Positions 1 to 8,747 of a stretch of 64,000 bases of DNA are shown one piece after another. Origin of the DNA: Promethearchaeota archaeon (GTDB taxonomy: Archaea; Asgardarchaeota; Lokiarchaeia; Sigyniarchaeales; SOKP01). Positions within the stretch are counted from its first letter, which is position 1. Each line of letters begins with the position of its first letter. The position numbers were made by a program, and so were the translations under genes. The notes under the pieces are model-generated. The model was not told the DNA's origin, ran no database searches, and saw only the letters and a program-made list of their open reading frames with translations. The stretch covers positions 62,001 through 126,000 of the forward strand of contig JAHPZA010000004.1 in the NCBI GenBank assembly GCA_019058445.1. Reading direction: 5' to 3'.

Positions 1-2
1 TA

Positions 3-3000
3 ATGAATTTTATTTTGTCTCATAAAAAAGGGAATTTATTTGTCCATTGTCTAAATGCAGATTGTAAAATCGATAAGAAAACTTCTTCAACAAGAACTTT
101 ATATTTTGTGTTAGAATCTTTAATATTATTAGGGATGAATATAAGTGCGAGTAGGGATAAATTTACATCCTATTTAGGCAGTTTAAAAAAAGATCCCTCC
201 GTAGTCTACAGGTTATTATGCCTTAAGTTTTTAGATTTAGAACATGATGTTGATGAAAAAATACTTCAATACCTCTATCAATTCCAAAAGGAAAATGGAG
301 GTTTTAGCTTTAAAAAAATTAACGGAGATTTAAATACTTCATTTTGGCTGGTATATGCATTAGATAATTATTATTGGCTGTTAGATTATAATCCCGTAGG
401 AATTTACTCCTTTCTAAATTCTACCTTAAATGATATTTTAAGCTCGGAATCGAATAGAACTATTATTAAATTAATGGAGCTTTCAAAATCTATTATCCTC
501 CTTTCAATAATTTGGAAGAAATTCATAGATGAGATAGAAAGAGTTATATTTAAGCAATTAGAACAAGAAGAGCATTATGTGGATTTATATTTAATCACTT
601 CTAAATTTGGGTTAATTCATGGAATTGATGAGGTAATCTCATATATTAATTTAAACTATACTTTTAAACTAAGAATCTTAGATAATAAAATAGAATTTAA
701 TAATTTTATGCGGAACTTAAGTAACAGTCAAAATACTATAGTTTCTGAAATTTATAACCAATTGAGGCAAAAAAATATTGTATCCCTTAGTGAAATTCAT
801 AAAAAATATAAAAGATCTTTCAAATTAAAGGAAGACATTTTTCCCTTAGTTAAAGAATTAATGAATAGAAATTTCTTTAAGGGGAAGATTGTCAAGAAGA
901 GGTTTAATAAGTTTTATCTATATTTAGATTTTTTCATTGAAAAAGTAATAGTTTCCGATACTGAAATTAACTTAAGCCAAATATTAAATGAAAAGGAGAC
1001 TCTGAAGGATATTAAAAATGATATTTACAATATGACTTTAAAACTTAGAAACACATCTAGACGTATAAAAGTAGAAATTGAATCTTACCTAATAATTGAT
1101 GAGATAGATTATGCTAAAGAAAGACTGAAATTTATTCTACGAAATGCCTTAATGGACGCTGATTTTCTTAATGAAAATATTGAAAATTCCTTTAATTTAG
1201 ATTTATATTATATCAATATTCATAGTGTTTTAAAAAATGAAATTTCTAACTGGTATAAAATTTATTCAGTTTTAAGCAAGCGTCTAAGTGAAATTGATTC
1301 ATATCTTAAAGAAAAAATTGCCGAAAAAGAAGAACTTCGAAACTTAAATAAAACATTAGATCAATTAGATGAAAAGATTTTTAATTTTAGCCAATCTATT
1401 AGTAGAAAAATCGACGAATTCCGAATTAACTTAAGAGAATTTAATGAAGTTGAATATATCGATTCTGGTTATTCTGAATTAATTAAAAATTTTGAGGAAA
1501 TAAGAACAAATACTCAAGAATTCGATAAGAAAATCTATGAAATCTCTCAAAAAATAGTATCAAAAGACGAATTTATCACTGAAAAAAGAAAAAAGGTGAT
1601 AAACAATTGGCTAGGCATTAATGAAGAGCTAACTGAAATATTTAATTATTATCTGAGCGGTTTTAACTTTTTCAAAGAGAATTTAGATAAGTTAAATATC
1701 ATGAGAAATGATATTAAAGGAAAATTATTAAATATCACTGAACAAACACAACTAAGAGTAAAAGAAAATCGATTTCAAGAAGCATTTGACTTGATAAAAA
1801 AAGAAACCGACGATCTTTTAAATGTAATAAAGGAAAAGATCGATAACTATCAAAAGACTATTAAGGATGAACTCGAGAATAGGCAGAAATTATATCTCCT
1901 TTTTAGAATGTTAAATAAAATGTCGGAAAATCTCGAGGAGGATATAATAGAATCTATCTCAGAACAAGTTCAATTTCTCAAAAACAAAGTCATCAAAGAA
2001 AGAAATAAAGCAAAAATTGAAGATTTTGACTTTTTCGTTTCTAATGCGATCCTAAATTTTAAAAGTGACCTTATTGACTTAAAGAAAAGTTTAGATCTTT
2101 CAAAAGATAAAAAGCTTAAAGACGTTATAAGGGGATTTGATCACCTTAGAAACAGTTTTGATGAAGCGCATAAAAAATATTTAAAAAAATTAAATATATG
2201 TAAAGAGATTATAAGCAATTTTGATAAGTCAAACGTCACCATTGTTCATTGGAATAACTTTTATGATTATTTTACGCAAGAACTAAATATTCAACAAGAT
2301 GAATGTGTTAATAGTATCATTACCGATAGAATTTCCTTCTTGATTAACGAGCATAGAACTAATAATGTTAATATCATGGATTTGAAAAAGGAATTAGACT
2401 TAAAATGTAAAGTTCTGATGAACCGCATTAAAGACTTAATTGAAATTTCTAAAATTAACGGTAAATTATACGAGGATGAGAAATGCTTATTAGTTTATAC
2501 TGATGATTATTATAAGAATAAGGAATTAAAAAATTACATTGATAGTAAACTTTTAAAACAACATAAATCTATAATAGGGAAAATTTTAGCTCTTTATGAT
2601 AGTTCTATTAGGAATAGAACAATAAGCATAAATATGTTAGAATTACAGAACCGGATTAATGATTTGAATAATATGGATGAGGTAATCCGTTCAGAGTTTA
2701 ATAAAAAAATAAATGAGCTTCAAATTCAAAGTGAAAGTCGCATAGAGTATAAAGAGACTCAAAAATACTTTGAGTCTGTAATAGCAAATAGTAATTTAGC
2801 TGCCGAGACAATTTCTAGCAATTTACAACTATTCAATAATATGCAGAATTTTGTTGATCAAATATACAATGATCTTCGAAATGACTTGTTGACGTATTAC
2901 AAAATAATCATGGATGAGTTTAAAAAACCGCAGGAAAAATCGTATGCAAAAATCAAAGAAAACTTTGATAATAAATGGAAAAAATTGGAAGCTAAATTAA

Positions 3001-3956
3001 CGCTCGTTCAAGAGAAAATTGACGAGGAATTGGATACAAAATTCGACCACGTTAAAGATTCAAATAAATTAATACCCGAAATAAGAGAATTTTCAGTAAG
3101 GAAGAAAAATATATTCTTAAAAGATTTACAAAATAAAAATGATAAAATTTATGATGAATTGATTATTTTGAAGGATGAAGTCTTTCGGGAAAATTTAATA
3201 GGCAATATTAATAACCAAAAAATTCAAATGAGTCGCTTGCTTGGAACACTTCAAGCACGAGTGGAAGAAGATATAGAAATTAAAGAATTTAAAAGAGCGA
3301 ATTTTAAAATCCAAAAAAGAGCTAAAGAAATTGAAAGAAAAATTAAGACCGTAAAGAAAAAGGTCAATAACATCGTCAAGGATTATAATAGGCAATCATT
3401 CAATTTTGAGACAAAAAATAAATACATCTTAGACGATTTCAATAAATTCTTGGATGGATTTCATGAAATTTTAAATGAAAAAGTAAAATCACTTGAGCAA
3501 TCGATATTAAAAGAATATTGTCTAATGTTAATAAAAGCAGTTTCAAACCAATATCTTACAATTGGGTTTTTAAATAATGAATTAAAGATGAAACGATCAA
3601 ATATTCAAGACAATCTAATAAATCTAATAAGTTCCGGGGATTTAAAGGGAAAATATGATCCCCGCTTAGGGATCTATTATGAGAATCCAAAGATCTTAGA
3701 AAATCTAAACGAGGATGAATTAGAAGTTATAAAAAGTATGAATTTTAGATTTTATGTAGTATATCGACGATTAAAAAGTTTTTCAAGCTTATATGGTTCA
3801 ATAATAGGATTATTTGCGTCGATACTGGCAATAACATATTGGGTATATATTTTTAGTGGAAACAATCCCGCTGTTGCAGCTATACCTATTTCCATTTTAT
3901 TATTGATAATTGTCTATTTCATGTTTAAACGGGGTAAAGAAGAGACCATTAAATAA
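3..3956 (+). CDS. Giant coiled-coil membrane-anchored protein with winged-helix-like modules
   Basis: Predicted 1317 aa; the first ATG lies 2 bases from the window edge, so the true start may be upstream. About the first 150 residues resemble an alpha/alpha-toroid (prenyltransferase/squalene-cyclase-like) repeat, including a QKENGGF-type motif. A winged-helix-like stretch follows at about 240-310. Residues 330-1150 are almost all charged heptad-like coiled coil. Near 1165-1240 there is a second winged-helix-like segment resembling the PCI/wHTH type (LNNELKMKRSNIQDNLINLI, then GDLKGKYD). The C-terminus has two hydrophobic segments (about 1262-1310) and a short basic tail, suggesting a tail-anchored membrane protein with a long cytosolic rod. 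The next gene is convergent, so no operon partner is visible. Function is unknown; a tether or scaffold is inferred from architecture only. Confidence 0.75.
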   Translation: MNFILSHKKGNLFVHCLNADCKIDKKTSSTRTLYFVLESLILLGMNISASRDKFTSYLGSLKKDPSVVYRLLCLKFLDLEHDVDEKILQYLYQFQKENGGFSFKKINGDLNTSFWLVYALDNYYWLLDYNPVGIYSFLNSTLNDILSSESNRTIIKLMELSKSIILLSIIWKKFIDEIERVIFKQLEQEEHYVDLYLITSKFGLIHGIDEVISYINLNYTFKLRILDNKIEFNNFMRNLSNSQNTIVSEIYNQLRQKNIVSLSEIHKKYKRSFKLKEDIFPLVKELMNRNFFKGKIVKKRFNKFYLYLDFFIEKVIVSDTEINLSQILNEKETLKDIKNDIYNMTLKLRNTSRRIKVEIESYLIIDEIDYAKERLKFILRNALMDADFLNENIENSFNLDLYYINIHSVLKNEISNWYKIYSVLSKRLSEIDSYLKEKIAEKEELRNLNKTLDQLDEKIFNFSQSISRKIDEFRINLREFNEVEYIDSGYSELIKNFEEIRTNTQEFDKKIYEISQKIVSKDEFITEKRKKVINNWLGINEELTEIFNYYLSGFNFFKENLDKLNIMRNDIKGKLLNITEQTQLRVKENRFQEAFDLIKKETDDLLNVIKEKIDNYQKTIKDELENRQKLYLLFRMLNKMSENLEEDIIESISEQVQFLKNKVIKERNKAKIEDFDFFVSNAILNFKSDLIDLKKSLDLSKDKKLKDVIRGFDHLRNSFDEAHKKYLKKLNICKEIISNFDKSNVTIVHWNNFYDYFTQELNIQQDECVNSIITDRISFLINEHRTNNVNIMDLKKELDLKCKVLMNRIKDLIEISKINGKLYEDEKCLLVYTDDYYKNKELKNYIDSKLLKQHKSIIGKILALYDSSIRNRTISINMLELQNRINDLNNMDEVIRSEFNKKINELQIQSESRIEYKETQKYFESVIANSNLAAETISSNLQLFNNMQNFVDQIYNDLRNDLLTYYKIIMDEFKKPQEKSYAKIKENFDNKWKKLEAKLTLVQEKIDEELDTKFDHVKDSNKLIPEIREFSVRKKNIFLKDLQNKNDKIYDELIILKDEVFRENLIGNINNQKIQMSRLLGTLQARVEEDIEIKEFKRANFKIQKRAKEIERKIKTVKKKVNNIVKDYNRQSFNFETKNKYILDDFNKFLDGFHEILNEKVKSLEQSILKEYCLMLIKAVSNQYLTIGFLNNELKMKRSNIQDNLINLISSGDLKGKYDPRLGIYYENPKILENLNEDELEVIKSMNFRFYVVYRRLKSFSSLYGSIIGLFASILAITYWVYIFSGNNPAVAAIPISILLLIIVYFMFKRGKEETIK

Positions 3957-4026
3957 TAACGCCCATAGTCTATAAAAATAAAGAAAAAAAATAGTTGTTT
4001 TAATGGGAAGTAAATATAAATTCATC

Positions 4027-5100
4027 TTAATATGCGATTAAATCTTCTGGAAATAAAGTTACTGGACGCCATTCAATATTACTCTTCCTTATTATTGATG
4101 GTCGAACAGATTCTATAAAGGTGTACCCTTTCCTACTCCTTACAATATTTATTTTTATATCTAAAGGACCAATAACATTACCTGGAAATAAATTTTGGTA
4201 ATTCATCAGAAAGTTTCGAAGAGCTGCAACTTTAACAGTTGTTTTAATTGGAATCCCGTGATATAGGATTCCAATTTGATTATTAGTACCTGTAATTTTA
4301 CATCCTTCCGATTCGTAGTCCAATTCTACTTGAATATATTTTCGGTCTCGTTCAATAATCTCTAATGTTTTATTACAATAAGGGCATGTTTTTTGATTAA
4401 AATCATCTCTTTGTAAAATCCAATCATAAGTAAATCGGAGTAACATTGCATCACATGATTTACACGCCTTAACTTTCCGGCTGCTTGATAACTTAACTTT
4501 TTTACCAGGAGTCCCTAAAATTAAATCAAGATAATAATGAGTATCATTAATAGGGGTTACTCCGGGCGGGGGTCCACTTGAATGCCCATATCGATGATAA
4601 CTATAATAATTTGATTGGGATTGAGGTTGATATTGAATGGCCTTTTCTTGAGCGAATATTTTTACTGATGAAAAATAGCCAATACCACCGGTCTGAATTA
4701 AATTCATAGTATCCACTAAACCTTCTTTGTAAAGAACAACTTCATTCAAATCTCTGGCTTTCGTTCGATTTTTGGAGTAGGTATGCTCTACTTTAAGGAG
4801 AGGAACGGGTTCCCCTTCACTAGTACAAATTATAGCCTTATAGTAAGCACTCTCCATACTTCGCTCTGAACCAAAAATCTTTAAATATACTTCTGATATA
4901 ATATTTTTATCATTCAGAGGGGATTTATTATCAATAATATGGGAAAGTGGGATGACTTTTTCGTCTATTCCTTTTTTTTTTGCCATCTTTTTTATTGCTC
5001 CATATGTTTTGACATTGTTTTTAATTTTAAATCTAACAGATTTAGCTGCTAGGAAGTTCCTATTTTGGAATTGAAAATAAGTATATGAAGTCAATTTCAA
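4027..5100 (-). CDS. Zinc-ribbon protein ending in the IEWRP...PED C-terminal tag
   Basis: Predicted 357 aa. A four-cysteine zinc ribbon is visible (CKSC 213-216, CPYC 239-242). A low-complexity Q/S/Y/G/P-rich linker spans about 155-185. The segment around 95-150 (KARDLNE...GGIGYFSS) is faintly HIRAN-like, but I cannot confirm it. The last 16 residues, IEWRPVTLFPEDLIAY, match the C-termini of the divergently transcribed SWIM protein and of a HIRAN protein near 49 kb. The body of the protein is not recognisably related to either. It is divergent from the MoxR/VWA operon across 174 bp, so the two units may share a control region. The shared tag makes it a candidate client or adaptor of that system. 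The biochemical role is unknown. Confidence 0.85.
   Translation of the reverse strand: MKLTSYTYFQFQNRNFLAAKSVRFKIKNNVKTYGAIKKMAKKKGIDEKVIPLSHIIDNKSPLNDKNIISEVYLKIFGSERSMESAYYKAIICTSEGEPVPLLKVEHTYSKNRTKARDLNEVVLYKEGLVDTMNLIQTGGIGYFSSVKIFAQEKAIQYQPQSQSNYYSYHRYGHSSGPPPGVTPINDTHYYLDLILGTPGKKVKLSSSRKVKACKSCDAMLLRFTYDWILQRDDFNQKTCPYCNKTLEIIERDRKYIQVELDYESEGCKITGTNNQIGILYHGIPIKTTVKVAALRNFLMNYQNLFPGNVIGPLDIKINIVRSRKGYTFIESVRPSIIRKSNIEWRPVTLFPEDLIAY
4030..4077 (-). other. C-terminal tag, copy 1 (codons of IEWRPVTLFPEDLIAY)
   Basis: These are the sixteen codons directly before the TAA stop. Nine positions (I,E,W,R,P at 1-5; P,E,D at 10-12; A at 15) are identical in all three copies in the window. The string ctggacgccattcaat (plus strand) is identical here and in copy 3 near 48.96 kb. 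All three copies stop one residue after the invariant Ala. Confidence 0.9.
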
Positions 5101-5274
5101 AATTTTTGTCTGATAGCAATATTAGGCTTAACTTTAAAAATCCCTACAAATTCCCTTATTAAAATTTTCTTCTTAAAAAAAACTCTGGATTTATAAATAA
5201 AAAATTGGACATCTTATACAGTAAAAAATTTTTAGGAAAATTTCGATTACTTTAACCTTTTCAAGGTTTTTTAT

Positions 5275-5793
5275 ATGACAAAAATTCAATTTGATGAAAG
5301 ACTAAGTCAATTTCAAAGAGATTTAATGAATGCAATCCAGCATTCAAATTTAGCCCCAAAGATCCATAAAGCTATCAATATGCTTCGCCGTGAAAAGAAT
5401 CTCCTATATATTGAGAAAACAGAAGGAAATCTAAAAGCAGTAGTAAAATCTCAGACAAATCCGAAAAAATTAGAGTATGCCTGCTCAATAAAGGCAGATG
5501 GAACCTTTTTCTGCGGAACTCAGAATCTCCGTCCATGCGGAGGGTTAAGAGGATCAATATGTAAACATATCATATTGACTTTAATAGCAACAGTGAAACA
5601 AGGATATATGCCAAATTACGAGCTTATTGATTGGGTGAAAAAAACCATAAATAATCGTCCCAAATTAAACAAACCAGAAGCAACCTCAATTTTTTTGCAT
5701 TATAAAGATACAATTAATGGAAATTTGAATGCTGTAAATCAAATCGAATGGCGACCAGTAGAGATTCTGCCAGAAGATTTTATGGCTCTATAG
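5275..5793 (+). CDS. SWIM-like zinc-finger protein with C-terminal tag; first gene of MoxR/VWA operon
   Basis: Predicted 172 aa. A cysteine/histidine cluster (C70, C80, C88, C96, H98 in SICKH) followed by a hydrophobic helix fits a divergent SWIM finger; the usual CxC pair is not contiguous, so the fold call is moderate. SWIM proteins are a known first component of bacterial operons with MoxR, DUF5682 and VWA genes, which is the arrangement downstream here. Residues 157-172, IEWRPVEILPEDFMAL, form the C-terminal tag shared with the 4.0 kb and 48.9 kb proteins. The stop is 6 bp before the TTG of the next gene, indicating co-transcription. It probably binds DNA or protein through the finger and presents the tag to the ATPase complex; the second half is inference. 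Confidence 0.8.
   Translation: MTKIQFDERLSQFQRDLMNAIQHSNLAPKIHKAINMLRREKNLLYIEKTEGNLKAVVKSQTNPKKLEYACSIKADGTFFCGTQNLRPCGGLRGSICKHIILTLIATVKQGYMPNYELIDWVKKTINNRPKLNKPEATSIFLHYKDTINGNLNAVNQIEWRPVEILPEDFMAL
5743..5790 (+). other. C-terminal tag, copy 2 (codons of IEWRPVEILPEDFMAL)
   Basis: These are the last sixteen codons before the TAG stop of the SWIM-like gene. They share the IEWRPxxxxPEDxxA pattern with the two other tagged proteins, with Leu instead of Tyr as the final residue. Confidence 0.9.
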
Positions 5794-5799
5794 AGGGGA

Positions 5800-6153
5800 T
5801 TGAAAATAGCCACAGAGAAAAGTGATAATAAAATCTTCAATTTATTTGATATTGTTAAAAGTAGGATAAACGAGATATTATTGAAAGGGATTGGCAATAT
5901 TAGTAAGGAAAATTATTCAGAAATAATAGATCTTAGAGATAAAGTGTATAAAATGAATTTAAATCTCATGGGGGATCTATTGGAGCGTTTTGTATCACTT
6001 TTAGGGCAATTAAGTCAAGAAAAGCAGAATCATGAACTTAAAGTTGACGCCTCGATTACTGCCATAAAAATAATATCGACTGCGAGAATGTTTGAAACCG
6101 TTATGAATGTTGAGATTATTAAAACAAATTTACATTCTGGAGGTGATTCTTGA
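5800..6153 (+). CDS. Small helical protein of the MoxR/VWA operon
   Basis: Predicted 117 aa from a TTG start. A GAGGGGA Shine-Dalgarno-like sequence overlaps the stop of the SWIM gene, and the spacing supports this TTG. The protein is predicted mostly helical, with no recognisable motif, no cysteines and no membrane segment. Its stop lies one base before the ATG of the next gene. Its place between the SWIM gene and the larger operon proteins suggests a structural subunit or adaptor. I do not recognise the family. Confidence 0.7.
   Translation: MKIATEKSDNKIFNLFDIVKSRINEILLKGIGNISKENYSEIIDLRDKVYKMNLNLMGDLLERFVSLLGQLSQEKQNHELKVDASITAIKIISTARMFETVMNVEIIKTNLHSGGDS
6139..6147 (+). promoter_or_regulatory. 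Strong Shine-Dalgarno GGAGGTGAT deciding the start at 6155
   Basis: GGAGGTGAT is a near-perfect anti-16S complement. It lies 7 nt before the ATG at 6155 and inside the end of the upstream gene. It favours ATG 6155 over the in-frame TTG at 6107, which would overlap the upstream gene by 47 bases. Confidence 0.75.
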
Positions 6154-6154
6154 G

Positions 6155-7291
6155 ATGACTTCTGTTATATTGAAGAATACGGTAAACCAGATAAAAATTT
6201 TTATAGAAACTATGGTCTACAACGGATTAGACCTCGCAACAAAAGAAAATATTAGACAAATAGAGTTTTTTTTACAAAATTCGTCTCAAGTTGAAACATA
6301 TCGTTTGGCTATATCATTACGCTATTTACATGTTGAAATAAAAAGATTTCTCGAACAAAATCAAGCCTTTAGCATGGAGAGGTATGTGTTTTTTTTGTGT
6401 AATTGTTGGTTATTAAGTAGAGCATTTTTATCTCAAGAACTTGATAATAAAGGTGAAAATAAAGAATTAATGCAAATATTATCAGGAAAGCCTTCCCAGA
6501 AAAAGATACTAAAACCACTTAAGCTAAGAATAGTAGGTCTTGAAAAAGTCTTTTTGGAGGGATCATTATTCGGGATAATTTTATATCTCGTATCTCTTAA
6601 AGCTAAAACAAGATCTTCAATTTTCAAGTGGAGCATAATGCAAACCCCAAAGGGAAAGATCGATCCAGAATCTTTGTTAAGAATGGCGATTTCTGAGAAT
6701 AAAATCAAAATCTTAGACCTACTTTATAAAGAATTTTACGCATTGAATTTAGCTTATTCAGAAGAGGAAATGCTAATCCATGAAATTAAAAAAATACCCC
6801 CTTGCTTTAGTTCTAATGAAAAAGATCCTTTTCCTATTAAAAGGTTAGAAAAATATCATTACAATGTTGAGAATCTATTTAGTCTGATTATGAAAATTCA
6901 ATTGACTCCTTTTGATTTACCAACGAGATTTTTAAGTTATTTATTAATTAAAAATGTAGAGATCGTGGACTTTTTTAAAGAGGTTGATGACGGAAGAAAT
7001 AATAGAATTCCTGTTTATGTCTTTAAAATTTCTCATGATAGCAATTATCCTTTATTTATTAGAATTCAAGAAAAATCCTGTAATCAAGTACTTATTTCCA
7101 ATCTTCAAAATTTTAAAGATAAAAAAGAAAAAATTAAAAATTTGTTTGGGAAATTGTTGATAGAACGAGGACAATTATCAATTTTCCCGTTAAGTGTTTA
7201 TAATGATTCTGAGGTTTTTATTTGCCTTTCTGAAAAATTTCCTAAACCAAGGCAAGAATATAAAGTATTATATAAGAAAGATAAGTCTTAA
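6155..7291 (+). CDS. Unknown protein in the DUF5691 position of the MoxR/VWA operon
   Basis: Predicted 378 aa, soluble and largely helical. The first third looks like a helical bundle (about 1-120). The middle has a 'YHYNVENLFSLIMKIQ' helical patch, and the C-terminal third is mixed alpha/beta. In bacterial operons of this type a roughly 500-aa DUF5691 protein usually sits between the SWIM and MoxR genes. This protein occupies that slot, but I cannot see sequence-level identity, so equivalence is positional inference. The start is chosen from the strong SD at 6139-6147. The stop is 51 bp before the MoxR ATG. Confidence 0.7.
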   Translation: MTSVILKNTVNQIKIFIETMVYNGLDLATKENIRQIEFFLQNSSQVETYRLAISLRYLHVEIKRFLEQNQAFSMERYVFFLCNCWLLSRAFLSQELDNKGENKELMQILSGKPSQKKILKPLKLRIVGLEKVFLEGSLFGIILYLVSLKAKTRSSIFKWSIMQTPKGKIDPESLLRMAISENKIKILDLLYKEFYALNLAYSEEEMLIHEIKKIPPCFSSNEKDPFPIKRLEKYHYNVENLFSLIMKIQLTPFDLPTRFLSYLLIKNVEIVDFFKEVDDGRNNRIPVYVFKISHDSNYPLFIRIQEKSCNQVLISNLQNFKDKKEKIKNLFGKLLIERGQLSIFPLSVYNDSEVFICLSEKFPKPRQEYKVLYKKDKS

Positions 7292-7342
7292 TTTTAAACT
7301 TTTAAAAAACAATTTTAAAAAATTAAAGAAATTGAGTGAACT

Positions 7343-8692
7343 ATGGCAAAAAAGAAAGCTCCAGCTAAAAAAATTCCTGTAAAAAAACCACCTCCTAAAA
7401 AGGTGCTACAAAAAAAACCACCAGTTAAATCTGCTCCCGCTAAAAAGGCTGTTCCTAAAAAAGTTCCTCCTAAAAAAAGTCCTGATAAAAAGACTCCTTT
7501 ACAAAAAAATGCTATTAAACCTGAATTAAAATCACCCGAAATATCACTTGGTAAGGATTATGACCCCACAAAGAAGATTAAGAAAAAGATTAGACCTTCT
7601 GTGGAAGTTTTGCATCGTATAGAGTTAATGGCATTAATTCAAAATGATAATTATCCTAAACCCCCAAATTGGCAATTATCTCCCAAGATGATTGAATTAT
7701 TCATCACTGGCTCTCGGGAAAAATTTCCCGTTAAAAAAAATGGAACGACCAAAAAAATTAGTATTTCCACTAAATTTTATGGTGATAAGAACATCGTTCA
7801 AAAAGCAATCGTAACTTTAGCTAGTGAAAGAGCATTAATGCTAATTGGTGAGCCAGGTACTGCTAAATCCTGGCTTTCAGAACACTTAGCCGCTGCTTCA
7901 TGCGGAAGATCTACCTATTTAATCCAAGGTACTGCTGGAACTACTGAAGATCAGATTAGATATTCATGGAATTATGCACTTTTGGTTTCTGAAGGCCCGA
8001 GCTTGAAATCTCTTGTACCTTCACCTACAATAAACGCCATGAGATCTGGAAGAATCTTAAGATTTGAAGAATTAACTCGTTGTCCCCAAGAAATCCAAGA
8101 TAGTATGATTTCAATCCTTTCTGAAAAAGTAATTCCTATACCAGAACTTGGCTCTAAATATTTAATCTATGGGATTCCAGGGTTCAATGTGATTGCCACA
8201 GCAAATGATAGGGATCGTGGTGTGAATGAAATGAGTGCCGCTTTAAAACGTCGGTTTAATTTCATATATATTCCAGTAATCAAGGACAAAGCTTTAGAAA
8301 AAGAGATAGTAGTCAATTGTACCAATGATTTGCTTTCAAGAATTGGTTTTAAAGTACAAATTCCCGAAGATACTTTGGATTTATTAATTACTGTTTTTCA
8401 AGAATTGCGTACGGGTCAGAGTACAACAGGGGGAAGATTTCAACAAATTTCAGGTGTAATGTCGACTTCTGAGGAGATATCACTATTATTTGATAGTGCA
8501 ATTTATGCAAAATTTTTTGGAACCGAAAACATCGAGCCTAAGCATATTGCAATGCAAGTTAAAGATTCTATTGTTAAAGACGATAAAGAAAATCTCTCTA
8601 AACTAAGGGAATATTTTGAATTAGTTGTAAGAAGTAGGGCTTCAAATTCTAAGACATGGAATCAATTTTATACGGCATACAAACTCTTATAA
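7343..8692 (+). CDS. MoxR-family AAA+ ATPase with Lys/Pro-rich N-terminal tail
   Basis: Predicted 449 aa. Residues 1-60 are a repetitive KKxPxKK/PPKK tract like a histone-H1 tail. The AAA+ core shows Walker A GEPGTAKS (about 170-177), a Walker B-like RFEEL (about 240), a sensor-1 region NVIATANDRDRG and an arginine-rich SAALKRRF segment typical of MoxR/RavA enzymes. MoxR ATPases act as chaperones that remodel partners together with VWA proteins. Here the VWA gene is two genes downstream and DUF5682 lies between. The basic tail is unusual for the family and suggests nucleic-acid or polyanion binding. The ATPase assignment is firm; its target is unknown, with the tagged proteins as an attractive hypothesis. 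Confidence 0.93.
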   Translation: MAKKKAPAKKIPVKKPPPKKVLQKKPPVKSAPAKKAVPKKVPPKKSPDKKTPLQKNAIKPELKSPEISLGKDYDPTKKIKKKIRPSVEVLHRIELMALIQNDNYPKPPNWQLSPKMIELFITGSREKFPVKKNGTTKKISISTKFYGDKNIVQKAIVTLASERALMLIGEPGTAKSWLSEHLAAASCGRSTYLIQGTAGTTEDQIRYSWNYALLVSEGPSLKSLVPSPTINAMRSGRILRFEELTRCPQEIQDSMISILSEKVIPIPELGSKYLIYGIPGFNVIATANDRDRGVNEMSAALKRRFNFIYIPVIKDKALEKEIVVNCTNDLLSRIGFKVQIPEDTLDLLITVFQELRTGQSTTGGRFQQISGVMSTSEEISLLFDSAIYAKFFGTENIEPKHIAMQVKDSIVKDDKENLSKLREYFELVVRSRASNSKTWNQFYTAYKLL

Positions 8693-8747
8693 TATAATAT
8701 AAGGTGTATTTCCTATATCTAATGATTTCTCCATAAACGTTGGAAAC

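Noticed and set aside
6107..6154. Upstream TTG start for the 378-aa operon protein
   Set aside because: It would overlap the previous gene by 47 bases, and a near-perfect Shine-Dalgarno points to ATG 6155.
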